64,000 nt of DNA, from NCBI RefSeq assembly GCF_015500055.1, contig NZ_CP045492.1, positions 816,501 to 880,500 of the forward strand, in the 5' to 3' direction. The DNA comes from Mesorhizobium sp. NBSH29 (GTDB taxonomy: Bacteria; Pseudomonadota; Alphaproteobacteria; Rhizobiales; Rhizobiaceae). A program made the position numbers and the translations under genes. Under the pieces are notes generated by a model. It searched no databases. It was not told where the DNA came from and saw only the letters and a program-made list of their open reading frames with translations. Positions 27,251 to 39,165 of this stretch are shown piece after piece. Each line of letters begins with the position of its first letter. Position 1 is the stretch's first letter.

Positions 27251-27828
27251 GCAGCGAGAACCAGTCCGGAGAAAAATCCCCGCGGCGTCTGGTCGTGCTG
27301 CTGCCGCTGGTGATATTTCTGGGGCTGGCCGCCACGTTCCTCATACAATTGACATCGGGCAGCGACATTTCTGCGGTGCCATCGGCGCTGATCGGACAAA
27401 AGGCACCCGCAACGTCTCTTCCCGCACTCGCAGACGTGAACCTGCCGGGTCTCGACGCCGCTGACTTTGCCGGCCAGGTCACCCTGGTCAATGTGTTCGC
27501 GTCCTGGTGCGGGCCCTGCCGTGATGAGCATCCGCTGCTGCTGGCGCTGGCGCGCGACGGGCGATTTGCAATCGCCGGCCTGAACTACAAGGACAAGCCG
27601 GACAATGCCCGGCGCTTCCTTGGCGAACTTGGCAATCCCTACACCGCCATCGGCGTCGACGCCAAAGGTCGCACCGCCATCGATTGGGGCGTTTACGGCG
27701 TGCCGGAGACCTTTCTCGTTGGAAAGGACGGCACAATCGTCGAAAAATATGTGGGGCCGCTCAATTCCGACGCGCTGCGCAACAGGCTGATGCCTGCGAT
27801 TGAAAAGGCGCTCGCCGTCCCCGGTTGA
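27247..27828 (+). CDS. dsbE: Thiol:disulphide interchange protein DsbE (CcmG)
   Basis: Membrane-anchored periplasmic thioredoxin that reduces apocytochrome c before haem attachment. 193 residues: anchor helix about 15-35, then a thioredoxin fold with FASWCGPCRDEHP (Cys88, Cys91) and the cis-Pro loop YGVPETFLV. Last gene of ccmABCD-dsbE. ccmE, ccmF and ccmH are not in the window. Confidence 0.94.
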   Translation: MSSENQSGEKSPRRLVVLLPLVIFLGLAATFLIQLTSGSDISAVPSALIGQKAPATSLPALADVNLPGLDAADFAGQVTLVNVFASWCGPCRDEHPLLLALARDGRFAIAGLNYKDKPDNARRFLGELGNPYTAIGVDAKGRTAIDWGVYGVPETFLVGKDGTIVEKYVGPLNSDALRNRLMPAIEKALAVPG

Positions 27829-27987
27829 CCGGTCGATCCTACCATAGCCACCAGCCCAAACATGTCAGCAGCGCTCCTGTCAGGAATAGGCGGTGGCATG
27901 TCCTATGGTCGTTGTCGCAGCACCCAATCAGCGCTGATGGGTTGCCCGGCAGCGGCCGGCGGAGGCGCTATCCGGAAGGCAGGAAAA

Positions 27988-28377
27988 ATGAACGAGACCA
28001 ACACAATTCAAGCCGTTATCGACACAATGGCCGGTAGCTTTGGAGCGCATGATATTCCCGGTGTTCTGGCAACCTATGAACCGGGGGCGGTCGTGGTTGG
28101 CGCGCCTGGTGTACCGGAAAGTGGGAAGGCAGTGTTGCAAGCGCTGTTTCAGCGCTTCATCGACGTCGATCCGAAATTCACGTTTCATGGCCATGAAATT
28201 TTTCAAAGCGGCGACATTGCGCTGCACCTTTCCAGATGGTCGATGACCGGCATGCTGCCCGGCGGCTCGCCGCTGCAGGATGGAGGGCTTTCAGCCGTGG
28301 TGCTGCGAAAGCAGACCAACGGCCAATGGCTGATGGTGATCGACAATCCTTATGGCGACCATCTGATGAAAGGCTGA
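27988..28377 (+). CDS. SnoaL-like / nuclear transport factor 2-fold protein
   Basis: 129 residues from the ATG at 27988, preceded by AGGAAAA. Pattern of the SnoaL/ketosteroid-isomerase-like superfamily: an N-terminal helix (IQAVIDTMAGSFGAHDIPGVLATYE), GAVVVGAPGVPESGKAVLQALFQRFI, then strands DIALHLSRWSMTG, LSAVVLRKQTNGQWLMVIDNPYG. Such proteins are cofactor-free enzymes or binding proteins; activity cannot be inferred. Stand-alone gene. Confidence 0.72.
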   Translation: MNETNTIQAVIDTMAGSFGAHDIPGVLATYEPGAVVVGAPGVPESGKAVLQALFQRFIDVDPKFTFHGHEIFQSGDIALHLSRWSMTGMLPGGSPLQDGGLSAVVLRKQTNGQWLMVIDNPYGDHLMKG

Positions 28378-28496
28378 TGCGCAGTTGGTGCGGTGGTTAT
28401 GCTGCACTGCACCAATCGCGCTAGACCCGTCTGTGCAAAACTGACAGGAGATAAATTGGCCACCCATCACCCGCTGAGTGGCGGCTGGAGGTGCAG

Positions 28497-29534
28497 ATGC
28501 GTATTGCCGAGCATTTCGAAGATCAGGCGAAAGCCTGTGATGCCCTCCAGTCCCCATTTACCGCAAGGCTTTGTCGCCTGCTGTCACAGAACCTCGACCG
28601 ATCAAGCAGAACGGGGCGCAAAGTTCTTGATTGGTCCGGAGACCCGCGCGCCGATGCACTGGCGTTGCGCCTATGCGGTGGGCTCCATGCACTGGTGCTT
28701 TCTGGTGTTGATGCGGAGCTCACGGGTGTTTATCCGCCCCATGACGTTGCCGAAGGGGCGCTTGCTATGGCGGCAGGAGGGGCTATGTCGCGCCACGATG
28801 CATTCCTGGAAAACTGGCTGGACAGCCCTCCGCAAACCAATGAGACAGGTAGGGCCGCCCTGTTGCTGCCGGGCTTTCTGACGATTGCGCGCGAAACGGG
28901 TTTGCCGCTTGCCCTCCATGAGGTTGGCGCCAGCGCAGGCCTGAACCTGCTTTTTGATCGCTTTCACTACCGCTACGGGTCACGCGAATGGGGAGATGAC
29001 AAATCCGCGGCGCGGCTTGCCCCAGTGCTGCGTGGCGGTGCCATTCCACCGCTTGATGGTCGCATCGACGTGGCGCGGCGCGAGGGCTGCGACATCGCAC
29101 CAGTCAAGGTTTCGGACGCAGATGCGCGCCTGAGGCTGCGCGCCTTTATCTGGGCGGACCAATTGGAACGCCGCGAGCGGCTCGACGCGGCAATAGAGAT
29201 TGCGAGGCAGACGCCGTTCGACCTCCACTGCAGGGATGCAGCGTCATATCTGCACGATGCGCTGGCGCGCCGACCAGAAAATGCGGTCTTCGTTCTGTTT
29301 CACTCGATCATGTGGCAATATATGCCGTTCGTTTCGCAGGCAGAGATAGAGCAGAGGCTCGAAGCGGCTGGTGCCGGTGCGACGGCTGCTTCGCCCGTGG
29401 CGTGGCTCAGGATGGAACCCCTTGTTTCGGGTGATCCTCATGCCACGCTGAGCTTGACCCTCTGGCCCGGAGGCAGCACGCGCCGCCTTGCCAGATGCAA
29501 CTACCACGGTCGCTGGATCGAATGGTTGGGCTGA
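28497..29534 (+). CDS. DUF2332 family protein
   Basis: 345 residues from the ATG at 28497, with GGAGG five bases upstream; a GTG two codons earlier overlaps that ribosome site. Recognised by the DUF2332 pattern: HFEDQAKACDA near the N terminus, LHEVGASAGLNLLFDRFHYRY in the middle, FHSIMWQYMP and a C-terminal GRWIEWLG. The middle motif (EVGASAGLNL) resembles a nucleotide- or SAM-binding loop, but no activity is established. Confidence 0.82.
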   Translation: MRIAEHFEDQAKACDALQSPFTARLCRLLSQNLDRSSRTGRKVLDWSGDPRADALALRLCGGLHALVLSGVDAELTGVYPPHDVAEGALAMAAGGAMSRHDAFLENWLDSPPQTNETGRAALLLPGFLTIARETGLPLALHEVGASAGLNLLFDRFHYRYGSREWGDDKSAARLAPVLRGGAIPPLDGRIDVARREGCDIAPVKVSDADARLRLRAFIWADQLERRERLDAAIEIARQTPFDLHCRDAASYLHDALARRPENAVFVLFHSIMWQYMPFVSQAEIEQRLEAAGAGATAASPVAWLRMEPLVSGDPHATLSLTLWPGGSTRRLARCNYHGRWIEWLG

Positions 29535-29585
29535 CACGGCGCGCAGATACCTGGTGGGCGGCACCTGATGCAGGCCGGCAAGCCG

Positions 29586-29756
29586 TCAGCGACCGTAAAT
29601 GTCCTGATAGGCGCGGCGCAACATGTCACTGCGGTCAGCACCCATGTCGGCCAGGTCGCGCTGGGTCAGCAATTCGATTTCGCCGACGACGCGATTATAC
29701 TGCATGCGCTTGGCAAAGCGGCTGCGGGCTGAATTGAGAAGTTCGGTGAAGATCAT
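29586..29756 (-). CDS. DUF1127 small protein
   Basis: 56 residues from the ATG at 29756, preceded by AAGGGAA. The C-terminal part QYNRVVGEIELLTQRDLADM and GADRSDMLRRAYQ is the DUF1127 (YjiS-like) motif of small Arg-rich proteins that in alphaproteobacteria affect phosphate, carbon or stress responses, in some cases by RNA turnover. Longer frame to 29849 rejected. The leader holds a CCGCC/GGCGG hairpin (29776-29789) and a TATAAG box at about 29816-29821, so transcription probably starts around 29810. Confidence 0.82.
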   Translation of the reverse strand: MIFTELLNSARSRFAKRMQYNRVVGEIELLTQRDLADMGADRSDMLRRAYQDIYGR

Positions 29757-29952
29757 GGCAGAGTTCCCTTTGGCGCCGCCTTCCGGCGGTCGTTGGTTCT
29801 CCTCCCCTGTCGACTTATAGATTGGCACGCTGCTGCTGCATTGCAACATTCAATGCTGCAGCGCAGCAGTGCGCGGCATGCATGGCTTTGGGAAGAGTTG
29901 GGATAGATTAGCGTGAGCGACCGGTCTCGACCGACCGCCATGCGACCACGAT

Positions 29953-30600
29953 CTACTTTTTCAAGCGGTCGTCCAACGAGTGGTTCTGTATCAGCGGCAT
30001 CTGACTGAGTGTGAAGATAATTGTGATGGGCATAATCCCCCACACCTTGAACGCCACCCAGCTGTCGGTAGAAAATGAACGCCAGACCACTTCGTTCACC
30101 ACTGCCAAAAACAGGAAAAACAGTCCCCAGCGGAATGTCAGCTTGCGCCATCCCTCAGCGTCGAGTTTGAAAGCAGAGTCGAACACATAGCCCAGAAGCG
30201 ACTTGCCGAACCACAGGCCACCGAGCAAAACACCGCCAAACAGCGTGTTGACGATGGTCGGCTTCATCTTGATGAAGACCTCGTCCTGCAGGTAAAGCGT
30301 CAACGCGCCGAAAACCAATACCACCACGCCTGATACCATGGGCATGATCGGTAGCGTGCGCGTCAATATCCATGAAGCGATGAGCGCTATTGCCGTTGCT
30401 GCCATGAACAGGCCCGTGGCAATAAAAATTGGCCCTCCCATTTCAGCCAGCACCGGAAAGTGCCCACCCAGCCATTCACCCCGTGAATTGGCGAAGAAGA
30501 AGACGCCCAGCGGCCCCAGCTCAAGCGCCATTTTGAGCCATGGGTTGATCTCCTTTTTGCGGGGATCGGCGGGGTCACGTTCGAGAATGGGCGGGTTCAT
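29953..30600 (-). CDS. yciB: Septation protein A / inner-membrane protein YciB
   Basis: 215 residues with five or six transmembrane helices. Family features: [15 protein letters not shown] near the N terminus, [43 protein letters not shown] and a C-terminal FTLSQMPLI. Implicated in cell envelope and septum integrity in other bacteria. Last of the dapF-mtaB-ftsY-yciB run, 22 bases after ftsY. Confidence 0.92.
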   Translation of the reverse strand: MNPPILERDPADPRKKEINPWLKMALELGPLGVFFFANSRGEWLGGHFPVLAEMGGPIFIATGLFMAATAIALIASWILTRTLPIMPMVSGVVVLVFGALTLYLQDEVFIKMKPTIVNTLFGGVLLGGLWFGKSLLGYVFDSAFKLDAEGWRKLTFRWGLFFLFLAVVNEVVWRSFSTDSWVAFKVWGIMPITIIFTLSQMPLIQNHSLDDRLKK

Positions 30601-30622
30601 GAGGACTTTCTAATCGGGCGCT

Positions 30623-32092
30623 TTACGCCACGCCGGAAATCACCTTGGCGAAATCGCCAGCTGAAAAGGGTTCAAGATCTTCGATCTGCTCGCCGACGCC
30701 GATGAAATAGACCGGTAATTTGTGCTTTGCCGCGATCGCCACAAGGATGCCGCCGCGCGCCGTACCGTCAAGCTTTGTCATCACCAATCCATTGACGCCA
30801 GCAATGTTCCGGAAAATTTCGACCTGATTGAGCGCATTTTGCCCGGTCGTCGCATCTATCGTCTGCAGCACCGTGTGGGGCGCCCCCGGATCGAGCTTGC
30901 CGAGCACCCGCACAATTTTTTCCAATTCCGCCATCAGCTCAGTCTTGTTTTGCAGCCGACCTGCGGTATCGATGATAAGCACATCGGATCCAGCCTGTTT
31001 GGCCTGCTCGAAGGCATCATAGGCAAGCCCGGCGGCATCAGCACCGAGTTTTGTAGCGATCACCGGCGCCCCCGTGCGTTCACCCCAAATCTTCAGTTGC
31101 TCGATTGCCGCAGCTCTAAATGTGTCGCCGGCGGCCAGCATCACGTTGAGTCCACCTGCTGAAAGCTTGGCGGCCAGCTTGCCGATGGTCGTCGTTTTGC
31201 CAGTGCCGTTGACGCCGACGACCAGGATTACGTGCGGCTTGTGCGACAGGTCGAGTTCCAGCGACTGCGCCACCGGCGCGAGCACTTTTTCGACCTCCTG
31301 CGCCATGATCGCGCGAACCTCTTCTTCGGCAACATCCTTGCCATAACGGCTGGCCGAAAGCGCATCGGTGATGCGCAGCGCGGTTTCCATGCCAAGGTCG
31401 GCGCGGATCAGCACATCTTCGAGATCCTGAAGCGTATCTTCGTCCAGCTTGCGTTTGGTGAAGACACCGGCAATGTTCGACGACAGCTCTTTTGACGACC
31501 GCGACAGGCCATGCCTCAAGCGCTGGAACCAGGTCGTGCGGGGCTGCGGCTCGTCGACCGGCTCGGGCGCCACCTTCCTCTCGACGGCCTTGGCAACCAC
31601 AACCTTTTGCGATGCGGGTTTGAGCGGCGGTGCCTCTGTCGAGGATGTGCTGTCAGGCGTGGGTTCGGGTGCGACCTGCTGGCCAGGCTTTGGCAAAGGC
31701 TCCGGCTCCGGCGCGACCTCAGCGTAGATCGGGTTCGCCTCGACTGGTGCAGGCTGCCTCAGAGGTGGCAAGACATCCTCAGCCCGAGCCGGCTCGACGC
31801 TCGGCATGGATACCGGCTCCGCCTTTGGCTCGGCCTTTTCCACCGGCGGTGTCGGCAGAGCCTCGTTTTCCGGGGCACCCCCTTTGTCGACAAGGTTGGG
31901 CTCTACGGGCTCGGGCGGGCTCAGGGGTGGCGGTATCTCTGCGGGTGACAGCGCAGTTTCCGGCTGCCGTGACGTCTCGGTCGCCGGCGGCTCGGCAACC
32001 TGCGTGTTGGCATCCGGTAATTGCTCTTTTTCCTCTATCGGCTGCTCTTTGCGGCCAAAGGAAAAAACCTTCTTGATGAACCCAAATGCCAT
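30623..32092 (-). CDS. ftsY: Signal recognition particle receptor FtsY
   Basis: GTPase receptor for the Ffh-RNA particle at the inner membrane. 489 residues: a long acidic Pro/Glu-rich region (about 15-185) as in many proteobacterial FtsY, N domain about 190-275, G domain with GVNGTGKTTTIGKL, DTAGRLQNK and TKLDGTARGGIL. Downstream of mtaB by 11 bases. Its partner Ffh is encoded at 3850-5421. Confidence 0.97.
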   Translation of the reverse strand: MAFGFIKKVFSFGRKEQPIEEKEQLPDANTQVAEPPATETSRQPETALSPAEIPPPLSPPEPVEPNLVDKGGAPENEALPTPPVEKAEPKAEPVSMPSVEPARAEDVLPPLRQPAPVEANPIYAEVAPEPEPLPKPGQQVAPEPTPDSTSSTEAPPLKPASQKVVVAKAVERKVAPEPVDEPQPRTTWFQRLRHGLSRSSKELSSNIAGVFTKRKLDEDTLQDLEDVLIRADLGMETALRITDALSASRYGKDVAEEEVRAIMAQEVEKVLAPVAQSLELDLSHKPHVILVVGVNGTGKTTTIGKLAAKLSAGGLNVMLAAGDTFRAAAIEQLKIWGERTGAPVIATKLGADAAGLAYDAFEQAKQAGSDVLIIDTAGRLQNKTELMAELEKIVRVLGKLDPGAPHTVLQTIDATTGQNALNQVEIFRNIAGVNGLVMTKLDGTARGGILVAIAAKHKLPVYFIGVGEQIEDLEPFSAGDFAKVISGVA

Positions 32093-32103
32093 TGCAGATC
32101 CGT

Positions 32104-33387
32104 CTATGCGGCTTGCCGGGCAAGCGGCGACGCAAGCAGGCGCGATCCGTCATGTCCGGTGATGATCGCTGGCACGATGTCGCCTGGGTTGCCGGCCGCG
32201 ATTGCCGTCAGGGCAAAGCCTTCCGTGCGTCCAAGCCCATCGCGCTCGATGAGAATATTTTGGCGGGTGCCGGCCAAGGAAGACAAATGGCGGACATAGG
32301 CCGCTTCGCCAGCTTTGCGCAGCCGCGCGGCGCGCTCCTTGATCACACTACGCGGCAGCTGCGGCATGCGTGCTGCCGGCGTTCCCTCCCGCGGCGAAAA
32401 TGGGAAGACGTGCAGGTGCGTCAGGCCACATTCATCAACGATCTTCAGCGAGTTCTCGAACATCGCTTCAGTCTCGGTAGGAAATCCTGCAATAATGTCG
32501 GCCCCAAACACGACTTCGGGGCGAGACTGGCGCAATTCAGCACAAAAGCGGATGGAATCCGCCCTGCTATGTCGACGTTTCATACGTTTCAAAATCATAT
32601 CGTCGCCCGACTGGAGCGACAGGTGCAGATGCGGCATCAGCCGAGGCTCGGTGGCGATTGCCTCCAGCAGATCCGGGTCGGCCTCGATGGAATCGATCGA
32701 TGACAGCCTGAGCCGCAAAACATCCGGTACCTGCGCAAGAATGGTCTTCACAAGCCGTCCGAGCTTCGGAGCGCCCGGCAGGTCGGCGCCATAGCTGGTC
32801 ATGTCGACTCCGGTCAGCACGATTTCGGCATAGCCATTGCCCGAAAGTCGTTTGACCTGCTCCACAACAGCTCCCATCGGCACTGAGCGTGAATTGCCGC
32901 GCCCAAACGGAATGATACAGAAAGTGCAGCGGTGGTCGCAGCCGTTTTGAACTTGCACAAACGCACGTGCTCGCCCTTCGATGGAATCGACCATATGGCC
33001 AGCGGTTTCGGTAACCGACATGATGTCGTTGACGCGCACTTTTTCGGTATCGTTGACACCGAAATCAGGCAGCGCCCGATAGGAATGCGCCTTCAGCTTT
33101 TCTTCATTTCCGAGAACGAGGTCGACCTCGCCCATGCTGGCAAAGCTTGCGGGCTCGGTCTGGGCGGCACATCCGGTGACGATGATGCGCGCGGCCGGAT
33201 TGTCGCGGCGCGCCTTGCGGATCGCCTGCCTCGCCTGGCGCACGGCCTCGCCGGTGACTGCGCAGGTGTTGAAGATCACCGCGCCATCCTTGAGTCTGCC
33301 AAGACCGGCAGCTTCGGCCTCCTTGCGCATGACTTCGGACTCATAGGTGTTGAGCCTGCAGCCAAAAGTGACGATATCAACAGCCAT
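32104..33387 (-). CDS. mtaB: tRNA N6-threonylcarbamoyladenosine(37) methylthiotransferase MtaB
   Basis: Radical-SAM enzyme with two 4Fe-4S clusters that methylthiolates t6A37 in ANN-decoding tRNAs. 427 residues from the ATG at 33387, which overlaps the dapF stop (TAATG). N-terminal UPF0004 cysteines in TFGCRLNTYES, FNTCAVTGEA and VTGCAAQTE; radical-SAM triad in GCDHRCTFC; C-terminal TRAM-like region after RAARLR. CRLN after the first Cys and the overall length point to MtaB rather than MiaB or RimO. Confidence 0.93.
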   Translation of the reverse strand: MAVDIVTFGCRLNTYESEVMRKEAEAAGLGRLKDGAVIFNTCAVTGEAVRQARQAIRKARRDNPAARIIVTGCAAQTEPASFASMGEVDLVLGNEEKLKAHSYRALPDFGVNDTEKVRVNDIMSVTETAGHMVDSIEGRARAFVQVQNGCDHRCTFCIIPFGRGNSRSVPMGAVVEQVKRLSGNGYAEIVLTGVDMTSYGADLPGAPKLGRLVKTILAQVPDVLRLRLSSIDSIEADPDLLEAIATEPRLMPHLHLSLQSGDDMILKRMKRRHSRADSIRFCAELRQSRPEVVFGADIIAGFPTETEAMFENSLKIVDECGLTHLHVFPFSPREGTPAARMPQLPRSVIKERAARLRKAGEAAYVRHLSSLAGTRQNILIERDGLGRTEGFALTAIAAGNPGDIVPAIITGHDGSRLLASPLARQAA

Positions 33388-34268
33388 TAGGCAACGTCCT
33401 GCCGGTCGCGGGCCCATACGCCCGTTGCAGGGTCGAATGTGCCGGAAAATTCCCATTCCGCGGGTCCAGTCATGATGACGTGATCATCGTCTCGCCACTC
33501 GATCGACAAAGGACCGCCCGGCACAGTAACGGTAACCGCTCGGTCCGCGCGTCGGGTCCGATTGGCGCTGACCGCGGCGGCGCAAGCGGCCGAACCACAC
33601 GCCTTGGTGAGACCCGCCCCACGCTCCCATGTGCGCAACACAAGCACGTCGCGTCCTGTCACCTGTGCGATGGAAATATTGGCGCGCTCGGGAAAAATCG
33701 GATGGTTTTCCAAAAGCGGCCCAAAGCGTTCCAGGTCATAGTTCCAAACATCGTCATCGACCCAGAAAATCGCATGCGGATTGCCCATTGAAGCAACAGA
33801 AGGCGAATGCAGAACAGGCGCGTCGATGGGCCCGATCTGCAACTCGATCATGCGCGTATCGCGAAACTCTTCGGCAAGCGGGATCTCCTGCCAGCCGAAT
33901 CGCGGCACGCCCATATCGACGGAAATCAGCCCGTCGTCACGCTCTTTTGCATTCAGAATCCCTGCAATCGTCTCAAATGTGAAGTGTGATGTGCCCGTCT
34001 CGGCAGCGAGAGCCTGCACCACGCAGCGCATTCCATTGCCGCAGGCCTGCGCCTTCGAACCGTCAGAATTGATAATCTCGATGTAATTGATGGTTCCGGC
34101 GGTACGCGGGTCGTGGATTGCCATGATCTGGTCAAAGCGGGTAGCCCCGTCGCCGTTCAGCCGAATGGCGGCACTAGGCTGAACGCGATCCGCGCGACCG
34201 CGCATGTCGGCAACGATGATCTGGTTGCCGAGGCCGTTCATCTTTGCAAAAGGTGCAGCGCCAGCCAT
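33387..34268 (-). CDS. dapF: Diaminopimelate epimerase
   Basis: Interconverts LL- and meso-diaminopimelate for peptidoglycan and lysine. 293 residues. The two catalytic cysteines lie in [10 protein letters not shown] and [25 protein letters not shown] starts the first half-domain, with [13 protein letters not shown] between them. First gene of the dapF-mtaB-ftsY-yciB run. Depends on asd (1836-2870) for precursor. Confidence 0.96.
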   Translation of the reverse strand: MAGAAPFAKMNGLGNQIIVADMRGRADRVQPSAAIRLNGDGATRFDQIMAIHDPRTAGTINYIEIINSDGSKAQACGNGMRCVVQALAAETGTSHFTFETIAGILNAKERDDGLISVDMGVPRFGWQEIPLAEEFRDTRMIELQIGPIDAPVLHSPSVASMGNPHAIFWVDDDVWNYDLERFGPLLENHPIFPERANISIAQVTGRDVLVLRTWERGAGLTKACGSAACAAAVSANRTRRADRAVTVTVPGGPLSIEWRDDDHVIMTGPAEWEFSGTFDPATGVWARDRQDVA

Positions 34269-34348
34269 TTGTCCCGGTTTCCGTACTTGTTGCCGCTATA
34301 TGGCGGAACCGACCGGAAATTACCAGTGGATGTGCATCCGCCTGGCGA

Positions 34349-34510
34349 TCAGGTAATCACAAAAACCCCGAAAATCATCAACAGGAACAGCACCAGAACA
34401 ATACCGATGAGCACCTGCGCTCCCGTTGCAGCCGCTCCTGCGAGACGGCCAAAGCCAAGAAGACTGGCTACTGCAGCGACCACGAGCAGAATAAGAATCC
34501 ATTTTATCAT
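34349..34510 (-). CDS. DUF1328 small membrane protein
   Basis: 53 residues from the ATG at 34510, with GGAGGG seven bases upstream. Two hydrophobic helices (IKWILILLVVAAVASLLGF and VLIGIVLVLFLLMIFGVFVI) joined by GRLAGAAATGA, the DUF1328/UPF0391 pattern. Family members are often part of the general stress regulon in Rhizobiales, in agreement with a textbook EcfG promoter just upstream. The frame extends to 34573 but those codons are the 5' leader. Confidence 0.85.
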   Translation of the reverse strand: MIKWILILLVVAAVASLLGFGRLAGAAATGAQVLIGIVLVLFLLMIFGVFVIT

Positions 34511-34545
34511 AGGTTGTCCCTCCATCGGCATGCGCCGTTGGGTAC

Positions 34546-34571
34546 AACGTCCGAAGGCGAGTTCACGTTCC
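34546..34571 (-). promoter_or_regulatory. EcfG/RpoE2 general stress promoter of the DUF1328 gene
   Basis: Minus strand: GGAAC (34567-34571), exactly 17 bases, then CGTT (34546-34549). This matches the alphaproteobacterial EcfG consensus GGAAC-N16/17-CGTT without mismatch and places transcription start about 30 bases before the ribosome site. Confidence 0.75.
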
Positions 34572-34932
34572 AAACTTTAGCACGCTGGGATATCCCGCCG
34601 TTCGCCGGCAGCAGTTGCCTGAAACGTTCCACTGTAATCCCTTGCGCATCAAGCCCCTGCTTGAGCTTCTCCCGACATGTCGGGACAGCCTTTCGGTCAC
34701 TTTCCTACTCCGGTTCCAGCGCTTCAAAGGATACTAGTCTTATCTATTTCGATTTGGGCCGGTCGCAGGACATTCGAACCACACCCTGCGCGGATAAGCG
34801 CTGTTGCGCAAATGACACAAAATCGGCAAGAAACCGTATTTTAACCATACAAGGTTGAAATGGGCCCAACATGGCCAATTTTATGGCTTGAAAGTATCCG
34901 GCTGCACGCAAAGTGCGGCCACGGAGGTCGGT
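34572..34932. other. Intergenic region between DUF1328 and omp19 with a 16-bp palindrome
   Basis: No gene seen. TCCCGACATGTCGGGA at 34670-34685 is a perfect palindrome of unknown role. A CGCAGG/CCTGCG hairpin lies at 34764-34790. Near omp19 there is TTAACCAT (34841-34848), a CtrA-type half site, and a weak promoter candidate beginning TTGAAA at 34855. Confidence 0.5.
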
Positions 34933-35475
34933 ATGAATTTTTCGAAAACGGGTTTGATGGTCGCGGCGCTGATGTCGTTGGCTGTCGCCGGGTGTCAGAG
35001 TGAACGCATGACATCGTTAGACACGACCAGCAGCCGACCGGCGCCGCTTGCGGCAGCCCCCACTGGAAGAGTGACAGGTAGCCAGCTGCCACCTCCTGCG
35101 TCACCGCAGACGCAGGATCCTTCTCAGTTTCCGACTGCTCCCCAGCAGGTCGCTTCCGCAACGCCCGCTGTGACGGAACCGCTCGCAACCGCTCCGGATC
35201 TTTCGGCCGGCAGCGTGGCTGGCGTCTGGACCGCCTCGGTGGCGGGTCAGAGCTGCAAGGTGGCGACACCGCAAACCAAATTCGGTGCGGGTTTCCGCGC
35301 CGGGCCGCTGCATTGCCCTGCACCGATGGATGGAATCAAATCGTGGAACGTGGCCGGCAAGCAACTGACGCTGCATGATACCAATGGCAGCGTACTCGCA
35401 CGGCTTTACGCTACCGGGCCAGAAAAATTCGACGGACAAACTGCAAGCGGCGTACCGATTTCGCTCAGCCGCTGA
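34933..35475 (+). CDS. omp19: Outer membrane lipoprotein Omp19, AprI/Inh protease-inhibitor domain
   Basis: 180 residues from the ATG at 34933, with GGAGG five bases upstream. Signal peptide and lipobox LAVAGC, so lipid-anchored at Cys21. A disordered Pro/Ala/Gln-rich linker (about 30-95) leads to a C-terminal beta-barrel domain: GVWTASVAGQSCKVATPQT, FRAGPLHCPAP, KQLTLHD, GPEKFDGQT, with two cysteines for a disulphide. This is the layout and sequence of Brucella Omp19, whose domain inhibits serine and cysteine proteases. zapE follows 33 bases on. Confidence 0.88.
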   Translation: MNFSKTGLMVAALMSLAVAGCQSERMTSLDTTSSRPAPLAAAPTGRVTGSQLPPPASPQTQDPSQFPTAPQQVASATPAVTEPLATAPDLSAGSVAGVWTASVAGQSCKVATPQTKFGAGFRAGPLHCPAPMDGIKSWNVAGKQLTLHDTNGSVLARLYATGPEKFDGQTASGVPISLSR

Positions 35476-35508
35476 TCGAACAGGTGTAACCGGCTGACCG
35501 GGTGAACG

Positions 35509-36693
35509 ATGCATCTGCGTGAGGGCATTCAGACACATTCCACCGTCTTGCAGCGATACCGGCATCTGACCCAGACCGGCGCAGTCTCCGACGATGCTGC
35601 GCAGCGCGACGTTGCCGCGGCGCTGGACCGCGTGATCGACGAAATCTGCAACAAGCGCATTGCCCGCAAATCGAGCTCTCTCGGCTGGCTGTTTGCCAAA
35701 AGAACCGCGCTGGCGCCGGTCAAGGGGCTCTACATCCATGGCGGCGTTGGCCGCGGCAAGACCATGCTGATGGACATGTTCTTTGAGCTGGTGCCCGTTC
35801 GACGTAAGCGCCGGGTGCATTTCAACGCCTTCATGAGCGACGTCCACGACCGTATTCAAAAACAGCGCCAGGCCCGCAAGGATGGAACCACCAAAGAGGA
35901 CGATCCGATCCCTCCGGTCGCCAAACTTATGGCTGACGAGGCCTGGGTTGTCTGCTTCGACGAATTTTCGGTCACCGATATAGCTGACGCAATGATCCTG
36001 TCACGGCTCTTTTCGGCTTTGTTCAGCCACGGTGTCGTGTTGGTTGCCACCTCGAACGTTGCGCCCGACGATCTCTATCGAGATGGGCTGAACCGACAAC
36101 TCTTTTTGCCCTTTATCACGCTTCTGTCACGCCAGACCGAGGTGCTGACAATCAACGCCGGACGCGACTACCGCCTGGATAAGTTCAACCACGTACCGGT
36201 CTACCTGACCCCACTCGGCACCGAAACCGACCTTCAGATGAACGCGGCTTGGGATGCAATAGCGAAGGGTGTCCCAGCCGCAGCTACCGAGATCACACTC
36301 AAGGGGCGCAAGATCCAGGTGCCGATGGCGGCCGGCAAAGCGGCCCGGTTTTCATTCGCTGCGCTTTGTGAACAACCGCACGGGGCCCGCGACTTTCTCG
36401 CCATCGCTGATCGCTTTGCAACACTGATGATCGATGCCGTTCCGGTGCTCGATGAGACCCGACGCAGCGCTACCAAACGCTTTATCCTGCTGATCGATAC
36501 GGTTTACGACCGTTCTATGCGCCTCATCATGAGTGCCGATGTCGTGCCTGAACTGTTGTACGAAGGTCGCAACGGAACAACGGAAGCGTTCGAATTCGAC
36601 CGGACGGTGTCGCGGCTCAAGGAAATGCAGAGCAAGGACTGGCTTGATGCATGGGATACGCATCACAAGAAGATCGACCAGCCGCAGGTCTGA
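35509..36693 (+). CDS. zapE: Cell division ATPase ZapE (AFG1-like)
   Basis: 394 residues. Walker A GGVGRGKT at 78-85, Walker B VVCFDEFSVTDIADAMIL, sensor VLVATSNVAPDDLYRDGLNR, which is the AFG1/ZapE family signature. ZapE associates with the Z ring in E. coli; the mitochondrial homologue AFG1 works with respiratory complexes. It sits upstream of mdh as in many alphaproteobacteria. Confidence 0.93.
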   Translation: MHLREGIQTHSTVLQRYRHLTQTGAVSDDAAQRDVAAALDRVIDEICNKRIARKSSSLGWLFAKRTALAPVKGLYIHGGVGRGKTMLMDMFFELVPVRRKRRVHFNAFMSDVHDRIQKQRQARKDGTTKEDDPIPPVAKLMADEAWVVCFDEFSVTDIADAMILSRLFSALFSHGVVLVATSNVAPDDLYRDGLNRQLFLPFITLLSRQTEVLTINAGRDYRLDKFNHVPVYLTPLGTETDLQMNAAWDAIAKGVPAAATEITLKGRKIQVPMAAGKAARFSFAALCEQPHGARDFLAIADRFATLMIDAVPVLDETRRSATKRFILLIDTVYDRSMRLIMSADVVPELLYEGRNGTTEAFEFDRTVSRLKEMQSKDWLDAWDTHHKKIDQPQV

Positions 36694-36773
36694 TGCGGAA
36701 TTGTGTGACGGCAACGATAAAAACTTTTACTTTTACGTAAATCCCTGATGGTCTAACCGATTGAAATCCTTGA

Positions 36774-37886
<1,113 letters not shown>

Positions 37887-37900
37887 GAAGGCCTGCCTCC

Positions 37901-39094
<1,194 letters not shown>

Positions 39095-39165
39095 TGATGC
39101 CGCATCGGAAGATAATGCTGAAAGCCAACTCACCGTTACCGATTTAAAGCGGCTTTAGGAGCTTC

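Noticed and set aside
34764-34790. tRNA T-arm-like sequence (minus strand GGTTCGAATG)
   Set aside because: The stem pairs around a 15-base loop instead of seven and no acceptor, D or anticodon arm can be placed.
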